DNA of 32,505 nucleotides from SHLQ01 sp964441145 (GTDB taxonomy: Bacteria > Actinomycetota > Acidimicrobiia > Acidimicrobiales > SHLQ01). The translations under genes were made by a program, and so were the position numbers. Below are positions 1 through 7,776 of the stretch, piece after piece. A model generated the notes under the pieces. The model did no database searches. It had not been told where the DNA came from and saw nothing but the letters and a program-made list of their open reading frames with translations. The DNA lies in assembly GCA_964441145.1 (NCBI GenBank), contig CAYTUB010000029.1, forward strand, positions 1-32,505, written 5' to 3'. Every line of letters begins with the position of its first letter. Positions within the stretch are counted from its first letter, which is position 1.

Positions 1-72
1 TGGGAGCGAGACGCTGAACCCTTGGATTCCGAGGGCTCTGCGCAGCGACTTTGCATAGGGTCCAGACAGCGG

Positions 73-108
73 TGCAACTGTCCGGCACCAACTGAGTAGA
101 ATTGGCCA
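73..108 (+). promoter_or_regulatory. Probable leaderless promoter of the tat operon
   Basis: A good -10 hexamer, TAGAAT, lies at 97-102 and is followed by only 6 nt before the ATG at 109. A transcript starting at the usual distance from this hexamer would begin at or next to the start codon. No Shine-Dalgarno sequence is visible. A -35 at the expected distance (TGCAAC, 73-78, 18-nt spacer) is poor. Leaderless mRNAs are common in Actinobacteria; that this is one is an inference. Confidence 0.45.
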
Positions 109-612
109 ATGTTCAACATTGGAGGCGGTGAACTCCTCATCATCCTACTGGTAGCCCTTGTCGTGCTTGGGCCTACGAAGCTGCCTGAGGCTGCACGCCA
201 GGTGGGGAAAGTGATGGGCGAGTTCAAGAAGATCTCGAGCAGCTTTCAGACCGAGGTCCGCGAAGCAATGAAGGATCCGGTCGGCCAAGCGGTCAAGAAG
301 GCCGATATCGCCGATCCACTTGCGCCCTTTCAAGCAATGTCGGCGCCCGATGCAACTACTCCCGATGCAACTACTCCTGATGTAACTGCGGTGGCCGAGC
401 CTCCAGCGCTTGAGACGAACAATACGGGACAGGCCAAGACCGAACCGGTCGAAACGGCCGACAGCTCGCCAACCAACGAACCCCCAAGCAACAGCTCGTC
501 AGAAACAGACGAGCCCCCACGCTGGGTCGCTGAAACACCGGCGGACACCGATGCCGATGCCGAAGTGAAGAAAGAGCCGACCGTCGAGCCTCCGATGTTC
601 GGAGACCGCTAG
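109..612 (+). CDS. tatB: Sec-independent translocase subunit, TatB/TatA family
   Basis: This is a small subunit of the twin-arginine translocase, which exports folded proteins across the cytoplasmic membrane. The N-terminus (MFNIGGGELLII) gives a short transmembrane helix at about residues 5-22. It is followed by the conserved Gly-Pro hinge (VLGPTKLPEAAR) and an amphipathic helix to about residue 60. The MFxIG start and the length (167 aa) fit TatB better than TatA, but single TatA-like proteins occur in this position in Actinobacteria. Residues 80-167 are a low-complexity, acidic, Pro/Thr/Glu-rich tail with a small PDATT repeat. The stop overlaps the tatC GTG by one base (TAGTG), so the two are co-translated. 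The family call is firm; TatA versus TatB is not. Confidence 0.88.
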   Translation: MFNIGGGELLIILLVALVVLGPTKLPEAARQVGKVMGEFKKISSSFQTEVREAMKDPVGQAVKKADIADPLAPFQAMSAPDATTPDATTPDVTAVAEPPALETNNTGQAKTEPVETADSSPTNEPPSNSSSETDEPPRWVAETPADTDADAEVKKEPTVEPPMFGDR

Positions 613-1415
613 TGACGACCGAGGAAGTAGCCAACGAGCGCGAAGCGGGAGAGATGACGCTCTTTGAGCACCTCGCTGAACTGCGAACACGCATCATCAA
701 GAGTGTGGTTGCCGTGGGCGCCGGTGCGATTGTCTGCCTGATCTTTAGTCGGCGCATCATCGACGCGTTTATCGAGCCGTACTGCAACGCTTTGGGCCAG
801 CTCCCCGAGGGCAGCGAGAACCGTCTCATCACCGAAGAGAACTGCACCTTGGTGCAAACCCAGCCGCTCGAAGGCTTCTCGCTCTTGCTCACCGTCGCCG
901 TCTACGGCGGCATCGTCATAGCAATACCGGTCATCTTGTGGCAGGTATGGCAATTCATTGTGCCCGGCTTGTACCCACACGAGAAGCGCTTTGCTGTTCC
1001 TTTCGTCGTGTTTGGCGTGATCCTCTTCTTCTTTGGATCAGGACTCGCCTACTGGTCGATTCCTCGGGCGCTTGTCTTCTTGCTCGATATCGGTGGATTT
1101 GAACCGCTGCTCAGCCCCGGCCCATACATCTCCTTTGTCGTGCGAATGCTCGTGGCCTTTGGCGTGGGTTTTCAGTTCCCGCTGGTGTTGATCTTGATGC
1201 AGATGATTGGCGTGGTGAATCAAAAGCAACTTCGAGCCGGGCGTCGATACGCGATCGTCGGAATCGTGGTGCTCGTCGCCGTACTGACCCCATCTGGCGA
1301 TCCGATCACCCTCGGCGTGCTGTCGGTGCCGATGTACATCTTCTACGAAATAGCCATCGTGTTTGGATGGCTCCGTAGCCGCAAGGAACGCAAAGAGGTT
1401 GCAGCGGCCCCATGA
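612..1415 (+). CDS. tatC: Twin-arginine translocase subunit TatC
   Basis: TatC is the integral membrane receptor that binds twin-arginine signal peptides. The protein has 267 aa and six predicted membrane helices. The N-terminal cytoplasmic motif MTLFEHLAELR (residues 15-25) and the first cytoplasmic loop, PVILWQVWQFIVPGLYPHEKR, are classic; Glu124 corresponds to the signal-peptide-binding Glu103 of E. coli TatC. The first extracytoplasmic loop is long and carries two cysteines (Cys58 and Cys78) that could form a disulfide, which is my inference. The GTG start overlaps the tatB stop, and the stop overlaps the helicase start (ATGA). Confidence 0.96.
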   Translation: MTTEEVANEREAGEMTLFEHLAELRTRIIKSVVAVGAGAIVCLIFSRRIIDAFIEPYCNALGQLPEGSENRLITEENCTLVQTQPLEGFSLLLTVAVYGGIVIAIPVILWQVWQFIVPGLYPHEKRFAVPFVVFGVILFFFGSGLAYWSIPRALVFLLDIGGFEPLLSPGPYISFVVRMLVAFGVGFQFPLVLILMQMIGVVNQKQLRAGRRYAIVGIVVLVAVLTPSGDPITLGVLSVPMYIFYEIAIVFGWLRSRKERKEVAAAP

Positions 1416-3955
1416 CCGGCCACGACATTGGCCCACCTCGCTCATTTGACCTTGACGAGTTTCAAGTTGATGCCCTCAACCTCCTGGGTGACCACCGTTC
1501 GGTCGTGGTGTCTGCGCCGACGGGTTCAGGCAAGACCTACGTCGCTGAATATGCCATCGACGTGGCCCGCCGGAGATCCAAGAAGAGTATCTACACCACG
1601 CCGATCAAGGCTCTCTCCAATCAGAAGTTTCGCGATCTCCGAGGCTGGTTGGGCGTTGATCAGGTAGGTCTCCTAACCGGAGACAACTCGATTAACGGCG
1701 ACGCACCCGTTGTGGTGATGACGACCGAAGTGCTGCGCAACATGCTCTACGCTGAGCCAGAGCGGCTCGCCGACACCGAAGTCGTGGTGATGGATGAGGT
1801 CCACTACCTGCAGAACACCTTTCGCGGCCCGGTATGGGAAGAGGTCATCATCCATCTTCCCTCACATGTGCAGATCGTGGCGCTGTCGGCCACGGTGTCC
1901 AATGCAGACGAACTCGCCGCGTGGATAACAGAGGTTCACGCTCCCTGCGAAGCCGTAACCGAAACGACTCGACCGGTCCGACTGAAGAACTCCTTTGTTG
2001 TCGCCGAAAAGGGGTCGAGTCGCCGTCACATCGTGCCCACGTTGAAGAAGGGGCGCCCGAATCCCGACGGTCGTCGTTTCGACAACCAGTCACGCGACCG
2101 GGGACGACGTGATCGGGGCGGGGGAGGACCAAGGCGCCAGCCGTACCGCACGCCGAGACGTGTGGAGATGATCGAAGAGCTGGACCGGCGCGGATTACTT
2201 CCAGCGATCACTTTCATCTTTAGCCGCGCTGGCTGTGAAGACGCGGTGAGTCAGCTTCGCCATAGCGGCGTGCACCTCACAGATGCCGACACCGAAGCAG
2301 AGATCGTGGCCTTCGTCGAGGGGCGGACCGCTCACCTGTCCGTCGAGGACAAGCAAGCCCTCGGCTACTCGGCGTGGCTGCGAGGCTTGCAAAGCGGCTT
2401 GGCTGCTCACCACGCCGGAATTGTGCCGTTGTTCAAGGAAACCGTAGAAGAGCTGTTCTCCAAGGGGCATCTGCGAGCGATCTTTGCCACCGAAACACTC
2501 GCACTCGGGATCAACATGCCGGCGAGGACCGTCGTCATCGAGAAGCTTACGAAATTCACCGGCGAGCAACACGAGCTTTTGACTCCGGCCGATTACACCC
2601 AGTTGACGGGCCGTGCTGGCCGCCGAGGCATCGATGACGAAGGCCATGCATTTGTCCTTTGGACACCCTTTACCAACTTCGACGAGGTCGTCTCGCTAGC
2701 ACGATCGAAGTCCTTTGAGCTGCGCTCCGCGTTTCGCCCCACGTACAACATGGCCTGCCATCTCGTCGGGCGTTACACCAGAGCCGAAGCCGAGATCCTT
2801 ATCGAGAAGTCCTTCGGGCAGTACCAGACCCATGCGGCGATCGCCGATCTCGAACGTCGACGAGATCGGGTTGCCCGAGATCTCCACAGAGCAGGTGGCG
2901 GAGACCAAAGCGCGGGTGTGCACTCAGATTCGGGGGTCGAACAGTCGAGCATCGATACCGAGATCAACCGGCTAAAGCCGGGCGATGTTGTGGACCTCGG
3001 GCCCGAAATCGTGGGTGTGTTGTCGAGCACGTGGAGACGTAAGGAAGTGCAGGTGCGGGTAATCGACCACCAGGGAGAGGTGCACACCATCGACCCCGAG
3101 GTGCTGACGTCAATCCCGGTCACCGTCGGCCAGGTTCGACTACCCGAACCGTTCAACCCGAACTCGCGTTCACATCAGCACGACATCGCTGGCCAGCTCG
3201 CAGGCGTGCGACGCTCCGGCAAGTCCAAGCGAGCAAAACAGCGATCCCAACAACGCAAAGGCGCGTCGAGCAAACAAGACTCCGCAGCGAAATGGAAAGG
3301 GTCCTCGGACAACCAGCTCACCCGCGAACTGCGACGACTCGATGCTCGCATATCGGAGCGACGAAGCCGGCTGGCGGAGCGGTTCGGATCGGTGGTGGCC
3401 CTCCTGGGTGAACTTGGCTACATCGATAATTGGAACCTGACCGATGCCGGAGAGCTTCTTCTTGGCACCTTTCACGAGCTCGACTTGGTCCTCGCAGAGT
3501 CGTTGAGACGAGGACACCTCGATGGCCACGAACCGGCCGCGCTCGCTGCGCTGGTTTCGGTCTTTGTCTACGAGTCGCGAAATGATGAGGCGCCTCCGCC
3601 GTGGTTCCCAAATACGGCAACCAAGGACGCTGTTGAGGGCATCCTCGCTGCGCTCGTTCAGGTCCAGCGCGTGGAGTCTGCCTATGGGTTGCCCGAATCA
3701 CGAAACGTCGACCCCGGTCTTATCGCCGCAACATATGGTTGGGCATCGGGGGGCGGCTTGGTGGACGTTCTGGGCGTAGAGGTCTTGACGCCGGGCGACT
3801 TCGTGCGTTCCATGCGTCAGGTGATCGATATCTTGTCTCAGCTCGCCAATGTCGCGCCCGATGACCAGACGCGGCGGTCGGCGCGCCAAGCTCGCGGATT
3901 GGTTCAGCGGGGGATTGTTGACGCCACCGTGGAAGATGTTTCGGAGGCCACGTGA
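1412..3955 (+). CDS. helY: HelY/Ski2-like DExH-box RNA helicase
   Basis: This is a superfamily 2 helicase of the Ski2/Mtr4 type, presumably acting on RNA in the cytoplasm. Visible motifs are Walker A SAPTGSGKT (34-42), motif Ia TTPIKALSNQK, DEVH (128-131), SAT (159-161), the motif V stretch TLALGINMPART, and motif VI QLTGRAGRRGID. The last 200 or so residues match the helical C-terminal (DSHCT) domain of Ski2-like proteins. At 847 aa it is slightly shorter than mycobacterial HelY. An Arg/Gly-rich insertion lies at residues 214-250, between the two RecA lobes, and a basic Ser/Lys/Gln-rich stretch lies near 595-635. The order tatA/B-tatC-helY is the one known from Mycobacterium. It overlaps both neighbours by 4 bases. 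Confidence 0.93.
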   Translation: MTGHDIGPPRSFDLDEFQVDALNLLGDHRSVVVSAPTGSGKTYVAEYAIDVARRRSKKSIYTTPIKALSNQKFRDLRGWLGVDQVGLLTGDNSINGDAPVVVMTTEVLRNMLYAEPERLADTEVVVMDEVHYLQNTFRGPVWEEVIIHLPSHVQIVALSATVSNADELAAWITEVHAPCEAVTETTRPVRLKNSFVVAEKGSSRRHIVPTLKKGRPNPDGRRFDNQSRDRGRRDRGGGGPRRQPYRTPRRVEMIEELDRRGLLPAITFIFSRAGCEDAVSQLRHSGVHLTDADTEAEIVAFVEGRTAHLSVEDKQALGYSAWLRGLQSGLAAHHAGIVPLFKETVEELFSKGHLRAIFATETLALGINMPARTVVIEKLTKFTGEQHELLTPADYTQLTGRAGRRGIDDEGHAFVLWTPFTNFDEVVSLARSKSFELRSAFRPTYNMACHLVGRYTRAEAEILIEKSFGQYQTHAAIADLERRRDRVARDLHRAGGGDQSAGVHSDSGVEQSSIDTEINRLKPGDVVDLGPEIVGVLSSTWRRKEVQVRVIDHQGEVHTIDPEVLTSIPVTVGQVRLPEPFNPNSRSHQHDIAGQLAGVRRSGKSKRAKQRSQQRKGASSKQDSAAKWKGSSDNQLTRELRRLDARISERRSRLAERFGSVVALLGELGYIDNWNLTDAGELLLGTFHELDLVLAESLRRGHLDGHEPAALAALVSVFVYESRNDEAPPPWFPNTATKDAVEGILAALVQVQRVESAYGLPESRNVDPGLIAATYGWASGGGLVDVLGVEVLTPGDFVRSMRQVIDILSQLANVAPDDQTRRSARQARGLVQRGIVDATVEDVSEAT

Positions 3956-4566
3956 CGATCAAGAAGGGGCAAGACTGGGGGAGCACGGGGCGTTTGGACC
4001 CGTCTGCGCCTAGCGCCGACTGCGACGCTGCGTTGGCCGCACTGTTTTCCGTGGATGACTCCGGAACTCTTCGTGGGCCCGCCCAAGTCGGACTCTTGGG
4101 TGGAGATCTGGCGACGACCCTCGGCGCACGAGCTAGCGAGAGCGAGCTTCGCGAATCCACGAGAACACTGCTGCCGCTCGACCTCGCCGTCGTCGAGTGG
4201 GGCGCGGGCGCCAAGGTAATGTCAGCCAGCCTCGTCATTCGTTCCACGACGTGGACCGGTCCGATTCGTGCGGTCATGAACGCTGCGTATTTTGGTGAGT
4301 GGAACGTCGCCCCGAGCGGCCACCCAAACGATGGCCGCCTGGACGTGATCGAAGCAACCCTCGGGCTTGGCGACCGATTTAAGGCCCGCAAACGCTTGCC
4401 TGCGGGCCTACATGTGCCACACCCCGACATCTCGATTCGACGTCTGAAGACCGTCGATTGGCAGGTCAAAGCTCGTGAACGCGTCTGGATAGATCACGTC
4501 GAGATCAGCGGTGTTGAAACACTGACGGTGCAGGTTCACCCGGACGCGACGGTCGTCGCTATCTGA
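3952..4566 (+). CDS. Protein resembling the C-terminal part of a diacylglycerol kinase (YegS/DagK type)
   Basis: The 204-aa product starts at a GTG overlapping the helY stop (GTGA). Its second half has the hallmarks of the YegS/LCB5 C-terminal beta domain: a VMNAAYFGEWNVAP-like strand pair, HPNDGRLDVIE, the KARKRLPAGLHVPHPDI stretch, and a final V-x-V-HPDA strand. In full-length lipid kinases this domain follows an N-terminal ATP-binding lobe with a GGDGT motif. That lobe is absent here; residues 1-75 show only a short GLLGGDLATTLG segment. It may therefore bind lipid without kinase activity, or need a partner. The fold assignment is by eye and moderate; catalytic activity is doubtful. Confidence 0.55.
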   Translation: MTIKKGQDWGSTGRLDPSAPSADCDAALAALFSVDDSGTLRGPAQVGLLGGDLATTLGARASESELRESTRTLLPLDLAVVEWGAGAKVMSASLVIRSTTWTGPIRAVMNAAYFGEWNVAPSGHPNDGRLDVIEATLGLGDRFKARKRLPAGLHVPHPDISIRRLKTVDWQVKARERVWIDHVEISGVETLTVQVHPDATVVAI

Positions 4567-4619
4567 AATCTGGCCCCGATCCGTATAGATGGTCCAATTC
4601 GAACGTAACATCAGGCGTC

Positions 4620-6230
4620 GTGACACCTTATGACGCCGAAGAATTCACGTCGGGAGAGGCCGACATCCTCCGGCGCTATTTCACGAACCTCGATCTTCCA
4701 GTCTTTGCGCTGGTAAACCTGCCCGAGGTCGTCAAGGGCGCGCTCTTTGCTCGCTACTCGCGATCGGCAAAGAGCCTCCGTCGACTATTCCTCGATGAGT
4801 TCGTCGACGACCTCGACATTGCCGGAGATGAGACCGTCGATGCAACGGTCGGTATGCGCAGGGCCGAGGAACTCTATGACCGGGTCTTCTTCCAATACGG
4901 CGACGACAGCGTTGCACAGTTGGGTGGCGTGCACCTGGCATGCGAACAAGCCTCCAACATTCTGACCAAGATCCTCGAATGGGGACGGCTCATGTCCTAC
5001 CTCGAGCAGTCGACCCGATACATCCGCTACGACGAACGCCTCGGCGGCCGGTACCGCTACCACCGCGACCCCGATGTCTTGAACTCGGTACATGGCACCC
5101 GCTATGTCGGCGACCTCGACCGAATGTTCGATAGCTACAGCGCCTTAATTCCGGTGATGGAGCAGTTCTACCGAAACGCAGTGCCAAAGAAGACCACCGA
5201 TGCCGATATCGCCTACCGCATGGCGATTCGCGCGAAGGCCCTCGACTCGATTCGTGGGCTACTGCCGGCCGCGTCGCTGTCTAACGTTGGCATCTACGGC
5301 ACCGGTCAGGCCTACGAAGCGCTCCTGTTGCGTATGCGGGCCAGCAACCTTCCCGAAGCCCGCTCCTACTCCGATCTCATGTTGCGCGAGCTGCGCAAGG
5401 TGATACCGAGCTTCCTCAAGCGCGTCGATCTACCCGACCGTGGTGAAGTGACGTCGAGCTACATATCCGACAACGCCGCGGCAGTACAAGAGATCAGCGA
5501 TCGCTTGCTCACGCCGAGCAGCTATGCACAGGAGTCCGAGGTCGACCTCGTGGACTTTGACCCAGACGCCGAGGTCAAACTCGTTACCGCAATGCTGTAC
5601 CCGACGACGTCGCTCAGCGAACGTGAGATCGTGGACCAAGTTCGCGACATGACCGTCGATGAGCGCCTTGCTGTGATGAAGGCATACGTCGGCGATCGGT
5701 CGAACCGACGTCATCGTCCGGGTCGTGCTCTCGAGCGCATCGACTACCGCTTTGACATCTTGGGCGATTACGGCGCATTCCGTGACCTCCAACGACACCG
5801 CATGCTCACCATCGAGTGGCAGGCACTCTCGACCCGCCACGGCTACGTGCTTCCAGAGGCGATCCAGATGGTACGCAAGCAGCACGCTTTCGAAGACGTC
5901 ATGGAACGCTCGGCATCGCTGTACGAGGCGATGGTTGGCGACTTCCCTTCGCAGGCTCCCTACGCGGTCACGTTGGGATACCGAATGCGCTACTCGATGC
6001 AGATGAATGCGCGGTCAGCAATGCACGTCCTCGAACTTCGCTCCGCTCCCCAAGGCCATCCGACATATCGCAGCGTTGCTCAACAGATGCACACCCTGAT
6101 CGCAGATCGGGCAGGACATCATGCCGTTGCCGAGATGATGACCTTCATGGACCATTCGGCAGAGGAAGACCTAGAGCGGCTGAATTCCGAGAACAAGGCC
6201 GCATCTCGGGTACAACCAACAAACACCTAA
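4620..6230 (+). CDS. Tandem ThyX-fold protein (FAD-dependent thymidylate synthase-like, double length)
   Basis: The product has 536 aa, about twice a normal ThyX (roughly 220-260 aa), and appears to be two ThyX-like halves. ThyX makes dTMP from dUMP using FAD; its signature is RHR-x7-S ending in an RY pair. The first half (about 20-265) has RLMSYLEQSTRY (123-134), matching the S-x-x-E-x-S-x-R-Y end of the signature, but WGR stands where RHR should be. The second half (about 315-515) has RHR at 392-394, but the following S-x-R is displaced (STRH, 404-407). It also has MNARSAMHVLELR (462-474), like the nucleotide-binding NARS segment of ThyX. Long two-domain forms are known in some Actinobacteria and relatives. 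Activity is uncertain. The GTG start has no clear Shine-Dalgarno. Confidence 0.72.
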   Translation: MTPYDAEEFTSGEADILRRYFTNLDLPVFALVNLPEVVKGALFARYSRSAKSLRRLFLDEFVDDLDIAGDETVDATVGMRRAEELYDRVFFQYGDDSVAQLGGVHLACEQASNILTKILEWGRLMSYLEQSTRYIRYDERLGGRYRYHRDPDVLNSVHGTRYVGDLDRMFDSYSALIPVMEQFYRNAVPKKTTDADIAYRMAIRAKALDSIRGLLPAASLSNVGIYGTGQAYEALLLRMRASNLPEARSYSDLMLRELRKVIPSFLKRVDLPDRGEVTSSYISDNAAAVQEISDRLLTPSSYAQESEVDLVDFDPDAEVKLVTAMLYPTTSLSEREIVDQVRDMTVDERLAVMKAYVGDRSNRRHRPGRALERIDYRFDILGDYGAFRDLQRHRMLTIEWQALSTRHGYVLPEAIQMVRKQHAFEDVMERSASLYEAMVGDFPSQAPYAVTLGYRMRYSMQMNARSAMHVLELRSAPQGHPTYRSVAQQMHTLIADRAGHHAVAEMMTFMDHSAEEDLERLNSENKAASRVQPTNT

Positions 6231-6251
6231 AGAAAAATTTCGGCGCGATGG

Positions 6252-6280
6252 TCGACGTTGGCCAGTTCGGTGCCTATATT
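6252..6280 (+). promoter_or_regulatory. Candidate promoter of the DUF4193 gene
   Basis: A -35-like TCGACG (6252-6257) is separated by 17 nt from a -10-like TATATT (6275-6280). A Shine-Dalgarno GAGG sits at about 6302-6305, just before the ATG at 6311. The spacing is ideal, the -35 only fair. Confidence 0.4.
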
Positions 6281-6310
6281 CCATTCCTGTCCGATTGAAC
6301 CTGAGGAATT

Positions 6311-6754
6311 ATGGCTGACGCCGAGCCAGACGAAGAACTACCCGAAGATGAAGAAGAGTCCGTCGAGGACCTCGATCTCGATGAAGACGAGCTCGACGAT
6401 GACGACGACCTCGACCTCGGCGACGACGACGACCTCGACGACGCCGGCGATGATGATGACGACGACGAAGACGGCCCTGCCCCAGCGCCCAAAGCATCCG
6501 ATGATGACGACGACGAAGACGACGAGGTCGAAGCCGATCTCGATGCGATCCTAAAAGACCGTCTCGTCTCCGGCGACGATGAAGAGGACGAAGAGGACGA
6601 CGACGATACGCCTGCGGCGAAGAAACCAGCCCCAAAGGGTGCCGAGGATATCCAGGCCAAGACCGAGGACGAACAGACTTGCGAGTCGTGTTGGCTGATT
6701 AAGCCACTGCTGCAATTTCCTGCTGGCGAACCAATTTGCGTCGATTGCGCCTGA
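6311..6754 (+). CDS. DUF4193 family acidic zinc-ribbon protein
   Basis: The 147-aa protein is extremely acidic: residues 1-110 are mostly Asp and Glu, with long DDD runs. It ends in a four-cysteine zinc ribbon (Cys124, Cys127, Cys143, Cys146; pattern CxxC-x15-CxxC). The pattern ...EDEQTCESC...GEPICVDCA is typical of the actinobacterial DUF4193 family, which has no known function. The acidic region here is longer than I would expect for the mycobacterial members. It could mimic nucleic acid or contact basic partners; that is speculation. Start chosen for the GAGG site 5 nt upstream. Confidence 0.8.
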   Translation: MADAEPDEELPEDEEESVEDLDLDEDELDDDDDLDLGDDDDLDDAGDDDDDDEDGPAPAPKASDDDDDEDDEVEADLDAILKDRLVSGDDEEDEEDDDDTPAAKKPAPKGAEDIQAKTEDEQTCESCWLIKPLLQFPAGEPICVDCA

Positions 6755-6787
6755 CCTAACGCGTAGGTTGTCGCTACCATCTGGGGT

Positions 6788-7267
6788 ATGGCAGAAAAAA
6801 GCACGTCATCGAGTGATCAGCTAGTCGACCTTTTGGTGTACGCGCCGGTGGGCCTTGCTCTGGAAGCACTCGACAAGCTTCCGAGCTACGTCGAGCGTGG
6901 AAAGTCACAGGTGACTCTCGGACGTTTCGTTGCCAAGTCCATGTCCCAGCGGGGTTCGACCATGGCCGAGACCATCGGCGAGCGGATCTTCAATGAAGCC
7001 GGCCAGATCATCGTCGACATCTTTGGAATCGATCTCACGCCTGATCAACCGCCAGCACCCACCACCGACTCGGCACCACTAGCCGACGAAGCGGGCGACG
7101 CGGCCCTGCCTATTGCCGAGTACGACAGCCAGGCGGCAGCCCAGATCGTCAAGATGCTCGCGCAGCTCACCGCCGACGAGCGCGAGCAGATCGCCGCGTA
7201 TGAGACGGCTGGGCGAGGGCGAGTCACCATTTTGCGCAAGATCGAACAGCTTCGCAGCTCCTCGTGA
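6788..7267 (+). CDS. Small helical protein, possibly lipid-droplet-associated-like
   Basis: This is a 159-aa protein of unknown function. The first 75 residues form a helical, mildly hydrophobic segment (LLVYAPVGLALEALDKLP). A Pro/Ala/Asp linker follows. The last 45 residues (YDSQAAAQIVKMLAQL to the C-terminus) make a helical hairpin ending in TILRKIEQL. That hairpin resembles the C-terminal motif of actinobacterial proteins annotated as lipid-droplet-associated; the resemblance is from memory. The ATG lies 7 nt after a TACCAT hexamer (6775-6780) with only a weak GGGG nearby, so leaderless initiation is possible. The stop overlaps the next gene's GTG (GTGA). Confidence 0.6.
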   Translation: MAEKSTSSSDQLVDLLVYAPVGLALEALDKLPSYVERGKSQVTLGRFVAKSMSQRGSTMAETIGERIFNEAGQIIVDIFGIDLTPDQPPAPTTDSAPLADEAGDAALPIAEYDSQAAAQIVKMLAQLTADEREQIAAYETAGRGRVTILRKIEQLRSSS

Positions 7268-7743
7268 GCGCCGCGCTCGAGGTTTCGGTTCGCTCAGCTA
7301 CCGAGGATGACCTCGCATTTGTCGCGAGTTCCCACCGTTTGGCCCATGTTGCGATTCAAGACGCTCGTGGGGGAGAGCTTGAAACACTGCTCAACGGCCG
7401 TCAGGAGCCAATTGAGGACTCGTGGAGCCTCTATTTGAGCGCGGGAGAGCACGCGCTGCTTATCGGGGAACTCGATGGCGTCTCGGTTGGTTACTGCGCG
7501 CTGGAGCATCTACAGCTCGTCGATCAGACGTCTATTGCCATGATTTCGGAACTTTGGGTGCACCCCGATGCCCGTGGCGTCGGAGTCGGAGCAGCGCTCA
7601 TGCACCACATCGAGGCCACCGCTCATGAGTGGGGGGCTCGCGGTTTAGATTCGCGTGCTCTGCCCGGTGATCGCACCACAAAGAACTTCTTCGAGAGCTT
7701 TGGGCTGGTGGCGCGCTCGATCCACGTGCACCGCACGCTGTAA
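7264..7743 (+). CDS. GNAT family N-acetyltransferase
   Basis: The 159-aa protein has the GCN5-related acetyltransferase fold, which transfers acetyl groups from acetyl-CoA to an amine. Motif A is clear: ELWVHPDARGVGVGAALM, with the pyrophosphate-binding R-G-V-G-V-G-A at 104-110. It is followed by a motif B-like FFESFGLVARS. The substrate cannot be told. The GTG start overlaps the upstream stop by 4 bases, so the two genes are coupled. The stop faces the stop of the minus-strand RG-rich gene 33 bp away. Confidence 0.85.
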   Translation: MSAALEVSVRSATEDDLAFVASSHRLAHVAIQDARGGELETLLNGRQEPIEDSWSLYLSAGEHALLIGELDGVSVGYCALEHLQLVDQTSIAMISELWVHPDARGVGVGAALMHHIEATAHEWGARGLDSRALPGDRTTKNFFESFGLVARSIHVHRTL

Positions 7744-7776
7744 CTGGCCTTGGGCCGTGCTCTTGCGAGCGCCGAA

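Noticed and set aside
6274..6804. Long Ser-rich minus-strand frame opposite the DUF4193 gene
   Set aside because: Poly-Ser is the antisense of the GAC/GAT/GAA-rich acidic gene; no ribosome site or family.
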